Source of the DNA: Lachnotalea sp. AF33-28
Lineage (GTDB): Bacteria > Bacillota > Clostridia > Lachnospirales > Lachnospiraceae
Direction of reading: 5' to 3'
Length of the DNA stretch: 64,000 bases
Assembly: GCF_003477885.1 (NCBI RefSeq)
Contig: NZ_QUEE01000008.1
Span: 203,149 to 267,148 of the forward strand
Shown piece by piece: positions 16,176 to 24,710 of the stretch; position 1 is the stretch's first letter, and each line of letters starts with the position of its first letter. The translations under genes and the position numbers were made by a program. Below the pieces are notes generated by a model. The model ran no database searches. It saw nothing but the letters and a program-made list of their open reading frames with translations, and was not told the origin of the DNA.

Positions 16176-18158
16176 ATGCGCCGCCAAAAACTGTGGATTG
16201 TCCTGTGTGTGCTCTTTTGTCTCATATTCGGTGTCTCTTTTTATTTAAACAGCGTGCTGAACCAGAGTTCCAAATTGTTCTCCGATACCGGCTATAAGAC
16301 CGGTGTGAAAAACAACACGATGGCTTATGATGAAAACAGAGATATATTCTTTGTGGGTACATATGATAATAAACTGATAGCATTTTCAGGCGAGACGAAA
16401 GAAAAACTGTGGGAAATGGATGGAAAAGGTGTGTTCCGTAAATTAATCGTTCATTCGGAAGACAATATGCTGTATGCAGGCAGCGATGATAATCATGTGT
16501 ATTTTGTGAATATTGAAACCGGGGAGGTTGTTTCCGATATCAATGTCCAGAGGAGGATCTATGACATTGATGTGACTGCGGACGGCAGCGAAGTCGTGAT
16601 ATCTGCCGGAGTCAGCACGGCAAAGCACAATATACTGGTGTACTCCAGTGATGGGGAACAGCTCCATAACAATAAGTATACATTCCAGGTGAAATGCGTC
16701 TGCTATACGGCGGACGGCAGCAATCTGATCACCGCCAACAACCGCGGTGAAATCATCCGTATGGAAACAGACGGGACGGAAGTTAAGAAGGTCAGAATGG
16801 ATTACGAGGTTCTGATGATGGTCCCTTACGGAACGCAGGGTGAGTATCTGGCGATGGGCAGCGACGGCTCCTATATGGTTGTGGATGACGATCTGAACAT
16901 TATCCGGACCGGTACGCCGGACATGATGAGCGGTTCTGTGGCTCTTTCAATAGGAGGAGATCAGGACGGCGAACATATACTGATCGGAACCAAACAGGGT
17001 ACGGTGTATATCATAGACAACAGCGGAAGGATCATTTATACCGCGGATATGGGGACATCCGTTTCCGGATTCCTGCCGATGGGAGATGAAGTGTATATCA
17101 CAGGGTACGGAGATTTTGTCATGAGCCTGGATATCGCGGATCTGGATCTGATGGCAAGCCTTAGCGGCTACAGCACCCTCATCTATTTTCTGACGGTGTT
17201 CAGCCCCATCGTGGTGATCTTATCCCTGATCATGGCGATCCCCAGGACGAACCGGCTGGCTAAACGGTTTGGTAAGATGGTGTACCGTTACAGGACTGCG
17301 TATATCCTGCTGATTCCAACCTTCGGTCTGCTGATTTTCTTTAATTATGTCCCGATTGTGATGGCTTTTACCAGAGCATTTACCAACTGGTCAAAGTTCA
17401 ATTATGCCGCGGCGGATATAGAATTTGTAGGCTTTGATAACTTTAAGATGATGTTTACGGAAGGATATTTCCTGACCGGTCTGGAAAACCTGCTGAAAAT
17501 AGTGGTGACAGGCTTTTTGAAGGTGCTGACAGTGCCGCTTCTGATCGCCTGGCTGGTATATTCTGTAAAGGGTGACCGCACAAAGTATATCCTGAGGTTT
17601 TTATTCGTGCTGCCGATCGTGGTTCCATCCGTGGTCAGCGCGCTTCTGTGGATGCAGATCTATGATCCGAATATCGGCGCTTTAAACCAGCTGCTAGGCA
17701 AACTGGGACTGGAGAGCTGGCAGAGAGTATGGCTCGGCAATGAAAAGACGGCAATCTGGGCGATTATCTTCATGGGATTCCCATTTGTCAATGCGCTGGC
17801 ATTCCTGCTGTACTATGGCGGATTTACCAGCATTGATGCGGAGCTGTATGAAGCAGCCAGGATGGACGGGGCCAAGCGTTTTGACATCTTTAAGAAAATT
17901 CAGTTCCCGCTGATACTGCCGCAGTTAAGGCTGATTCTGACACTGACCTTCATCGGTGTGGTACAGGATTTCAACGGCGTTTATCTGCTGACACAGGGCG
18001 GTCCGGGAACCAGCACCTATGTGCCCGGCCTGGAGCTGTATTTCAATGCCACCACCTTTGGACGATACGGCTATGCCTGTGCCCTGGGCGTAGTGATGTT
18101 CCTCTTTATCATGGTTGCTACTTTGATCGGACGGCGTGCGAGCGCCGCTAAAAATTAA
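16176..18158 (+). CDS. Fusion of an extracytoplasmic beta-propeller with a MalF-type sugar permease
   Basis: At 660 residues this is about twice the usual MalF-like permease. Order: membrane segment at about 6-26; a beta-propeller of WD40/PQQ-like blades at about 45-330 with repeats such as FFVGTYDNKLIAFSGET, LYAGSDDNHVYFVNIET and ILIGTKQGTVYIIDNS; a membrane segment near 338-358; a basic linker; then the permease domain with its own spans and the EAA-loop YEAARMDGAKRFDIFKKI near 565. With the N-terminus inside, the propeller lies outside the cell and the permease enters correctly. It starts behind AAAGGGGGAGA and is followed twelve bases later by the second permease gene. Confidence 0.9.
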   Translation: MRRQKLWIVLCVLFCLIFGVSFYLNSVLNQSSKLFSDTGYKTGVKNNTMAYDENRDIFFVGTYDNKLIAFSGETKEKLWEMDGKGVFRKLIVHSEDNMLYAGSDDNHVYFVNIETGEVVSDINVQRRIYDIDVTADGSEVVISAGVSTAKHNILVYSSDGEQLHNNKYTFQVKCVCYTADGSNLITANNRGEIIRMETDGTEVKKVRMDYEVLMMVPYGTQGEYLAMGSDGSYMVVDDDLNIIRTGTPDMMSGSVALSIGGDQDGEHILIGTKQGTVYIIDNSGRIIYTADMGTSVSGFLPMGDEVYITGYGDFVMSLDIADLDLMASLSGYSTLIYFLTVFSPIVVILSLIMAIPRTNRLAKRFGKMVYRYRTAYILLIPTFGLLIFFNYVPIVMAFTRAFTNWSKFNYAAADIEFVGFDNFKMMFTEGYFLTGLENLLKIVVTGFLKVLTVPLLIAWLVYSVKGDRTKYILRFLFVLPIVVPSVVSALLWMQIYDPNIGALNQLLGKLGLESWQRVWLGNEKTAIWAIIFMGFPFVNALAFLLYYGGFTSIDAELYEAARMDGAKRFDIFKKIQFPLILPQLRLILTLTFIGVVQDFNGVYLLTQGGPGTSTYVPGLELYFNATTFGRYGYACALGVVMFLFIMVATLIGRRASAAKN

Positions 18159-18169
18159 GGAGGCGGCAT

Positions 18170-19042
18170 ATGGGAAAAACAAAAGTAGTGGAAGGAATTG
18201 AAATCAAAAAGAAAGTGAATAAGAGAGAATTAGGCTTTCAGACCATCATCATGGTGATCGCCATTGTGTTCTTATTCATGGCATTCATACCTATATTTAT
18301 CATGCTGCTGCTGTCATTGAAATCCAATGCGCAGATTTACGGGGATTTCTTCACCCTGCCTCATCCGGTGATGTGGTCGAACTTCAATATCGCCGTGACC
18401 AAGCTGATCCCTAACATGATCAACACGCTGACCGTGGTGTTCATCGCCACCGCCATGACGGCTGTCTTGAGCGCAGTCGGCGGATATGTATTTGCAAAGC
18501 TGCGGTTTCCGGGGAAAAACGTCCTGTTTATGCTGATACTGGCGCTTATGATGGTGCCCGGCATACTGACGCTGACCCCTCTGTACAACCTGATTCAGAC
18601 CTACCATATATACAATACCTGGTGGGCTCTGATCCTGCCGTGGATCTCCGGCGGGCAGGTGTTCGGCATCCTGCTTTGCAGAACCAGCATGGAAGAACTG
18701 CCGACGGATCTGTTTGAATCGGCGAGAATAGACGGCTGCAGTGAGCTCCGCGCGCTGGTGTCCATTGCGGTGCCGCTGTCCAAACCGATATTGGCCACAG
18801 TGGTTGTTATGAAGATGATCGACTACTACAATGACTTTATCTGGCCGCTGATTGCCATTGAATCGAATAAAAAGCAGATCATTACGGTTATGATCCGTAT
18901 TCTTCAGTCCAACGGCAATGCTACGGATATTGGTTCAATGGCGGCGGGCTTTGTATTTGCTACCATCCCGTTGTTTATTCTGTTCATATTTACTTCAAGG
19001 CTTTATATGGAAGGACTTACTTCCGGCGCTCTGAAGGGATAG
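18170..19042 (+). CDS. Sugar ABC transporter permease (MalG type)
   Basis: A 290-residue permease with six membrane segments and the EAA-loop FESARIDGCSELRALVSIAVPLSKP near 180-200 (quoted in part: ESARIDGCSELRALVSIAVP), the contact point for the ATPase. The C-terminus LYMEGLTSGALKG is the signature ending of this family. AAGGAGG precedes the start by about six bases. It forms the transmembrane channel together with the propeller-fused permease. Confidence 0.94.
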   Translation: MGKTKVVEGIEIKKKVNKRELGFQTIIMVIAIVFLFMAFIPIFIMLLLSLKSNAQIYGDFFTLPHPVMWSNFNIAVTKLIPNMINTLTVVFIATAMTAVLSAVGGYVFAKLRFPGKNVLFMLILALMMVPGILTLTPLYNLIQTYHIYNTWWALILPWISGGQVFGILLCRTSMEELPTDLFESARIDGCSELRALVSIAVPLSKPILATVVVMKMIDYYNDFIWPLIAIESNKKQIITVMIRILQSNGNATDIGSMAAGFVFATIPLFILFIFTSRLYMEGLTSGALKG

Positions 19043-19052
19043 GGGGAAAGTT

Positions 19053-21683
19053 ATGGAGATTAGCAGGCTAAGAACAAATCATGTGACGGAACCGATGGGA
19101 TACCGGCTGGAGAAGCCGGTATTCTCCTGGATCGTTTCCGGTGCGGCAGGAACGCGTCAGGAAGCGGCGCGCGTAAAGATCAGCCGCTGCGAGGATATGA
19201 CCGATGTTGTGTATGACAGCGGGAAGCGTAAGGATATCAGCAGCCTGGGCTTTGAGGCGGATTTTATCCCCGAGGCCGTAAGCCGATATTACTGGGAAGT
19301 GACCGTATGGACTGACGCAGAGGAAGAAGGAAGCGCCGTATCCTGGTTTGAGACGGGGAAGATGAAAGAACCCTGGCAGGCTCAATGGATCAGGGCGCCC
19401 TTCGACAAGGAAGTGCATCCGATCTTTATAAAAGAGTTTGAGCTGGACGGGAATATCGCTTCAGCCAGAGCCTATATCACGGGCCTGGGGCTCTATGAGC
19501 TGAAAATTAACGGCGTGAGGGTGGGGGATGAGTACCTGACGCCTTACTACAACGATTATAACCTGTGGATACAGTATCAGACCTATGATATCACCTCTCT
19601 GCTCACACCCGGCAGCAACAGAGTGTGTGTGATGCTGGGAAACGGATGGTACAAGGGCCGTTTCGGGTTTGTGGAAAACATGGCCGAGCTGTACGGCGAT
19701 GAGATGAAAATGCTCTGTGAAATAGATGTGAAAGCGGCGGACGGAAAGCGGACCGTGATCGGCAGCGGTCCGGACTGGGATTGCATTCCTTCCTGGATTG
19801 TATCCAGCAGCATATATGACGGCGAGGTTCAGGATGCGAGGATGCGTGTGAAGAACTGGTCAAAAGACAGTTTAAAGGCGGCGGGTCTGTGTCCCGCCCT
19901 GCCGGCGGACGCACCGAAGGCGCCTGTCACCGAACGCTTAAGCCTGCCGGTTAAGATCCGCCAGAGATGGAAAAAAGCAGAGCTTCTGTGCACGCCTGCC
20001 GGAGAAACTGTGATTGACTTCGGACAGGTGATGACTGGCTGGGTGGAGTTTGACTGTGACCTTCCTGCCGGAAGCCGGGTGTTTTTGCAGTTTGGAGAAC
20101 TGTTGCAGAACGGCAATTTCTATAACGAGAATCTGCGGACCGCGAAAGAGGAATTTACCTATATCAGTGACGGACAGAAAGCTCATGTGCGTCCGCATTT
20201 CACCTTCTACGGTTTCCGGTATATGAAGGTGGAAGGCATTGACAGTGTGCGGCCGGAGGATTTTACGGCCTGCGTCATGTACTCCGATTTGGAAAAGGTG
20301 GGGAGTCTTACAACCTCTAACAGCAAGGTGAACCGCCTGATTGAAAATGCGCTGTGGAGCCAGAGAGGCAATTTTGTGGATGTTCCAACAGACTGCCCTC
20401 AGCGGGATGAGCGTATGGGTTGGACCGGAGATGCGGAGGTGTTTGCAGCGACGGCCAGTCTGCAGATGTATACGCCGGCCTTTTATAGGAAATTCCTGTA
20501 CGATATGCAGCTGGAGCAGCAGACCTTAGGCGGTTCGGTGCCTCATGTGGTGCCAGATATCCTGGATCAGATCGCGTCAATTTTGCATCAGGAAGGTGAC
20601 CTGGCGGCGGGTTCTTGTGCATGGGGGGATGCGGCCACGGTAATTCCGTGGGTCAGCTACCTGTATTATGGCGACCGGTCGCTGTTAGAGAGCCAGTTTA
20701 ACAATATGAAGATGTGGACCGACTTTATCAAGCGCGAGGATGACACGCGCTGCGGCGGCAGGAGACTGTGGCAGTGCGGGTTCCACTTTGCGGACTGGCT
20801 GGCGTTAGACAATCCGGTAGCAGGCAGCAGCTTCGGCGGAACCGAAGACTACTATGTGGCTTCCGCTTATTACTATTACTCGGCCTCCCTCACCGCCAAG
20901 GCGGCAAAGGCTCTGGGAAAAGAAGAGGAATATCAGTATTACCATAATCTGGCGGAGGAAGTGAAGGCCGCCATACAGAAAGAGTATTTCACCGTTACAG
21001 GCCGCATCGCGATTCCGACTCAGACCGCCATGGCCATCGCTCTGTACATGGATTTGGTGCCGGAGCAGCACAGAGAAAGGATTGTACGGGATCTGAAAAA
21101 GCGGCTGGATGATAAAAATATCCATTTGGATACCGGATTTGTGGGAACCTATCAGCTCTGTTCCGCACTGTCTTTGAACGGGATGGCGGATTATGCCTAT
21201 ACACTGCTGCTAAATGAGGATTTCCCAAGCTGGCTGTATGAAGTTAATATGGGGGCCACCACGATATGGGAGCGCTGGAATTCCGTGCTGCCCGACGGAC
21301 TGGTCAGCGATACGGGCATGAACAGCATGAATCATTATGCGTACGGTTCTGTGGTGGAATGGATGTACCGCTATATGTGCGGTATCAATCCTTCGGAAGA
21401 TGCGCCGGGCTTTAAAAAGGCCAGGATTGAACCTCAGACGGATGCACGCTTTGACTATGCGAAAGCATCTTACTTATCCGCCAGCGGCCTGTACCGGTCA
21501 GAGTGGAAGCGGGACGGAAACAGGACGGTATATACTGTGGAAGTTCCTTTTGATGCGCAGGCTTTGTTTGTGCTCGCACGGCCGGCAGGGAATGTGCTGG
21601 TAAACGGAGAGGAATCGGAAGAACTAAGAAAGAACCAAAGGCTGCTTCTTATGCCGGGAGTATATGAGATTACAGCGGAGTAA
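19053..21683 (+). CDS. Alpha-L-rhamnosidase, glycoside hydrolase family 78
   Basis: An 876-residue enzyme that removes terminal alpha-L-rhamnose. It shows the usual GH78 layout: N-terminal beta domains, a concanavalin-like domain (FIKEFELDGNIASARAYITG near 130), and an (alpha/alpha)6 barrel with the catalytic-site motif DCPQRDERMGWTGD near 450 and GATTIWERWNS near 735, ending in a beta domain. There is no signal peptide, so it acts in the cytoplasm on imported material. It lies ten bases after the permease gene and ends the operon; genes for rhamnose breakdown are not present in the window. Confidence 0.93.
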   Translation: MEISRLRTNHVTEPMGYRLEKPVFSWIVSGAAGTRQEAARVKISRCEDMTDVVYDSGKRKDISSLGFEADFIPEAVSRYYWEVTVWTDAEEEGSAVSWFETGKMKEPWQAQWIRAPFDKEVHPIFIKEFELDGNIASARAYITGLGLYELKINGVRVGDEYLTPYYNDYNLWIQYQTYDITSLLTPGSNRVCVMLGNGWYKGRFGFVENMAELYGDEMKMLCEIDVKAADGKRTVIGSGPDWDCIPSWIVSSSIYDGEVQDARMRVKNWSKDSLKAAGLCPALPADAPKAPVTERLSLPVKIRQRWKKAELLCTPAGETVIDFGQVMTGWVEFDCDLPAGSRVFLQFGELLQNGNFYNENLRTAKEEFTYISDGQKAHVRPHFTFYGFRYMKVEGIDSVRPEDFTACVMYSDLEKVGSLTTSNSKVNRLIENALWSQRGNFVDVPTDCPQRDERMGWTGDAEVFAATASLQMYTPAFYRKFLYDMQLEQQTLGGSVPHVVPDILDQIASILHQEGDLAAGSCAWGDAATVIPWVSYLYYGDRSLLESQFNNMKMWTDFIKREDDTRCGGRRLWQCGFHFADWLALDNPVAGSSFGGTEDYYVASAYYYYSASLTAKAAKALGKEEEYQYYHNLAEEVKAAIQKEYFTVTGRIAIPTQTAMAIALYMDLVPEQHRERIVRDLKKRLDDKNIHLDTGFVGTYQLCSALSLNGMADYAYTLLLNEDFPSWLYEVNMGATTIWERWNSVLPDGLVSDTGMNSMNHYAYGSVVEWMYRYMCGINPSEDAPGFKKARIEPQTDARFDYAKASYLSASGLYRSEWKRDGNRTVYTVEVPFDAQALFVLARPAGNVLVNGEESEELRKNQRLLLMPGVYEITAE

Positions 21684-21715
21684 CCCGCAGTGCGGTTCCT
21701 AAGGAACCCACTTTT

Positions 21716-21765
21716 AAAGGGCCGGCCCGCTTGCGGATTTAAAATCGCGAGCGGGCCGGCCCTTT
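21716..21765 (+). terminator. Strong terminator of the rhamnoside operon
   Basis: Perfect 15 bp GC-rich arms (21716-21730 and 21751-21765) end in CCCTTTGTTAT. It lies between the convergent rhamnosidase and pstS genes and may serve both. A smaller hairpin GGTTCC/GGAACC precedes it at 21694. Confidence 0.9.
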
Positions 21766-21783
21766 GTTATCGATAAAACAGTA

Positions 21784-22698
21784 TTATTCTGCAGTCAGAA
21801 GTCCTACGCTTTCAATCAGCTGGCTTCCTTCATCGGAATAGATGTAGTCAAACAGCGCCTGCACCAGTTCGTTCTGCTCGGAAATCCCGCCCTTGGTAGC
21901 CATAACGAAAGGTCTGCTTAAGAAGTATGTACCGGCCTTGATATTATCCGGGGTCGCCTCTACACCGTCTAAAGCCAGGGCCTTTACGCTGTCATCCAGC
22001 ACATCCAGAGATACATAGCCGATCGCGCCCTTGGTGGAGGCAACCTTTGCCACCACTGCGCCGGTGTTGTCCAGTTCGTTTGCATATTTGCATTCGTCTT
22101 CGATGCCGAGGATTTCTTCAAATGCGCCTCTGGTACCGGATCCGGCCTCTCTGCCTACCACTACGATCACCTGATCTTCTCCGCCAAGATCCTTCCAGTT
22201 GTTCACTTCACCCTTGTAGATGGAAACCAGCTGGTCCTTAGTCAGATCGGCAACGGTGTTGGCAGTATCCACGATCACCGCGATGCCGTCGATTGCCACG
22301 ATATTTTCTGCGATGCCATTCGCTTTTTCTTCATCCTTGAGCGCCCTGGAGGAATTGCCGATATCCACGGTGCCGTTCGTCACGGCTTCAATGCCTGCGC
22401 CGGAACCGGTGAATTCGGGGCTGATTGTAACCTTGGGGTATTTCAGGTTAAATGCTTCCGCCAATGCGTTGGAGAGCTTTTCCATGGAGGTGGAGCCGGA
22501 CATTACGATGGATCCGCTTAAATCGGCGGCTGCCGCCGTAGTCGCGGCCTCAGTCGCCGGCGTTTCTGTAGAGCTGCCTTTTTCCGCCGCTGCCGCGGTG
22601 GTGGAAGCGGCCGTAGTCTCATCTGCCTTAGCGCCGCATCCGCTCATAAGGCCGGTTGCCATCACAAGTGTTAAGAGTATTGCAAGTGCTTTTTTCAT
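21784..22698 (-). CDS. pstS: Phosphate-binding lipoprotein PstS
   Basis: A 304-residue phosphate ABC transporter binding protein. The signal peptide ends in the lipobox MSGC at about residue 21, followed by an Ala/Thr-rich linker. Phosphate-contact motifs are SGSTSMEKL, FTGSGAGIEAVTNGTVDIGNSSR (quoted to its core FTGSGAGIEAVTNGTVDIG) and GREAGSGTRGAFEEI. It stands alone: no pstC, pstA, pstB or phoU flanks it, so it either serves a transporter encoded elsewhere or acts as a second scavenging protein. AAGGAGATTTCATT precedes the start. Confidence 0.93.
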   Translation of the reverse strand: MKKALAILLTLVMATGLMSGCGAKADETTAASTTAAAAEKGSSTETPATEAATTAAAADLSGSIVMSGSTSMEKLSNALAEAFNLKYPKVTISPEFTGSGAGIEAVTNGTVDIGNSSRALKDEEKANGIAENIVAIDGIAVIVDTANTVADLTKDQLVSIYKGEVNNWKDLGGEDQVIVVVGREAGSGTRGAFEEILGIEDECKYANELDNTGAVVAKVASTKGAIGYVSLDVLDDSVKALALDGVEATPDNIKAGTYFLSRPFVMATKGGISEQNELVQALFDYIYSDEGSQLIESVGLLTAE

Positions 22699-22886
22699 AA
22701 TGAAATCTCCTTCTTTCTTTTATCCCTTTTGCTGTTGCAACGACAGTGTAGCATTTCTGCTTCAGTGAAACTATCATATTCATGTATATGAATCGTAAAT
22801 ACTTTGTAAAGTTGCTGACATCCTGCATCTAATTATTAAATATTGATAAAATCTTCACAAAACGGGTAACAGGGGGCATAAATCTA

Positions 22887-22915
22887 TTGACTCCTGAAAT
22901 GTTTTGTGGGATAAT
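22887..22915 (+). promoter_or_regulatory. Promoter of pckA
   Basis: TTGACT (22887-22892), 17 bases, GATAAT (22910-22915), 37 bases before the pckA start. The 253-base gap between pstS and pckA also holds a near-palindrome TTCATATACATGAA on the pstS side whose role is unclear. Confidence 0.7.
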
Positions 22916-22951
22916 TGACTCAAATTTGGTTTTAAAGAAGGAGGAAATTTC

Positions 22952-24625
22952 ATGGCAACAAAAGCGTATTATCCAAGAACCGAAATTGGTGCTGGAAAAG
23001 TTGGCTTTGCCAAAACACGTTCCATCATCGAAGCTGCATTCTACGGCAACAATGTAGTAAAAGTGAATACTTTAAAGGAAGCTTACGAGCTGGCGAAGAA
23101 TTCACCGGGAACCATTGTTACCGATATGCCCGTTTATAGAGGAGAAGAATTTGGACTGGAGAAGGATGCGAAGGTTCTGCTGTTCAATGACGGTTCCATC
23201 ACTGGCCGCTATGCTGCAGCCCGCAGAATTGCCGGCGAGCCCAATGTAAACTGTGACGAGCTGGATAAGATGGTGATGGACGCGATCTACGATACGAGAT
23301 GGGTAACCATGTACCATGCGGAAGTATTTGTAGGTCTGGATCCTGAATTCATGGTAAAGGCACATCTTCTGATTCCGGAAGGGGAAGAGAACCTCATGTA
23401 TTCCTGGATGCTGAACTTCCAGTACATGTCCGACGAATATGTAAGAATGTATAAAAACTCCAAGCCGGTAGGCGACGGCAAAGAGCCCGATATCTATATT
23501 TTCTCCAACCCTCAGTGGGTAGGTACCACCAAGCCTTCCTATGACCCTAAGTGCCTGTGCTACTTCAATACCGAGCAGAACTGTGCAGCAATCCTGGGCA
23601 TGAGATACTTCGGTGAGCACAAGAAGGGTACTCTGACCATGGCATGGGCGATCGCTAACCGCAACGGCTATGCATCCTGCCACGGCGGACAGAAGGAGTA
23701 CAGACTGGCGGACGGAAGAAAGTATGTTGCATCCGTATTCGGTCTGTCAGGATCCGGAAAGTCCACACTGACCCATGCAAAGCATGGCGGCAAGTATGAT
23801 GTAACCGTACTGCATGATGATGCGTTTATCATCAATACAGATACATGCGCTTCCGTAGCTCTGGAGCCTACTTATTTCGATAAGACACAGGATTATCCGA
23901 CCAACTGTGAAGACAACAAGTACCTGCTGACCGCTCAGAACTGCTCCGCAACTCTGGATGAGGACGGCAAGGTAGTTCTGGTGACAGAAGATATCCGTAA
24001 CGGCAACGGCCGTGCGATCAAGTCCAAACTGTGGTCTCCGAACCGTGTGGACAAGATTGACGAGCCTGTAAACGCAATTTTCTGGATCATGAAAGATCCT
24101 ACCATTCCGCCGGTAGTGAAGCTGAAAGGCGCTTCCCTTGCATCTGTAATGGGCGCTACACTGGCTACAAAGAGATCTTCTGCGGAAAGACTGGCAGAAG
24201 GCGTAGATCCCAACGCTCTGGTTGTAGTTCCTTATGCAAACCCGTTCAGGACCTATCCTCTGGCAAACGACTTCGAGAAATTCAAGAAGCTGGTTGCAGA
24301 GAAGAACGTAGACTGCTATATCGTAAATACCGGTGATTTCATGGGCAAGAAAGTACAGCCCAAGGATACGCTGGGAATTCTGGAAGCGATCGTAGAGGGC
24401 AAGGCAGAGTTTAAGCCCTGGGGACCGTTCACAGATATCGAGATTTTTGATTGGGAAGGCTTTGTTCCGGATATGAATGACGCTGACTACGTCGCACAGT
24501 TAAAGGCCAGAATGAACGACAGATTAGCATTCGTTAAGAATACTGCAGTTGAAAAGGGCGGCTATGACAAACTGCCTGAAGATGCTCTGGAAGCTATTCA
24601 GAAGGTTGTTGACGAACTGAAATAA
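22952..24625 (+). CDS. pckA: Phosphoenolpyruvate carboxykinase (ATP)
   Basis: A 557-residue enzyme interconverting oxaloacetate and phosphoenolpyruvate, probably used here in fermentation or gluconeogenesis. The kinase-1a P-loop is GLSGSGKSTLTHAKHGG and the metal site is VLHDDAFIIN, in place of the canonical GLSGTGKTTL and IGDDEHGW, so it belongs to a divergent subgroup. The oxaloacetate region MYHAEVFVGLDPEF is intact. AAGGAGGAAATTTC precedes the ATG. Codon use is that of a highly expressed gene. Confidence 0.9.
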   Translation: MATKAYYPRTEIGAGKVGFAKTRSIIEAAFYGNNVVKVNTLKEAYELAKNSPGTIVTDMPVYRGEEFGLEKDAKVLLFNDGSITGRYAAARRIAGEPNVNCDELDKMVMDAIYDTRWVTMYHAEVFVGLDPEFMVKAHLLIPEGEENLMYSWMLNFQYMSDEYVRMYKNSKPVGDGKEPDIYIFSNPQWVGTTKPSYDPKCLCYFNTEQNCAAILGMRYFGEHKKGTLTMAWAIANRNGYASCHGGQKEYRLADGRKYVASVFGLSGSGKSTLTHAKHGGKYDVTVLHDDAFIINTDTCASVALEPTYFDKTQDYPTNCEDNKYLLTAQNCSATLDEDGKVVLVTEDIRNGNGRAIKSKLWSPNRVDKIDEPVNAIFWIMKDPTIPPVVKLKGASLASVMGATLATKRSSAERLAEGVDPNALVVVPYANPFRTYPLANDFEKFKKLVAEKNVDCYIVNTGDFMGKKVQPKDTLGILEAIVEGKAEFKPWGPFTDIEIFDWEGFVPDMNDADYVAQLKARMNDRLAFVKNTAVEKGGYDKLPEDALEAIQKVVDELK

Positions 24626-24645
24626 GAAGCGGTATAAAATAAATA

Positions 24646-24665
24646 GGCCGTATTTTCCTATTGAA
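24646..24665 (+). repeat. 20 bp dispersed motif, copy 2
   Basis: GGCCGTATTTTCCTATTGAA lies 21 bases after the pckA stop and five bases before the terminator arm. It matches the motif at 10713-10732 with one change and the inverted copy at 49495-49514 with one change. Confidence 0.7.
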
Positions 24666-24670
24666 GAAAA

Positions 24671-24710
24671 GAACCGCCGGGCAGTGTATGTGCTGCCCGG
24701 CGGTTCTTTA
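24671..24710. terminator. Terminator between pckA and the serine hydrolase gene
   Basis: Perfect 14 bp arms GAACCGCCGGGCAG (24671-24684) and its complement (24693-24706), loop of eight, followed by TTTA. The facing gene on the minus strand ends at 24708, so one hairpin serves both. Confidence 0.88.
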
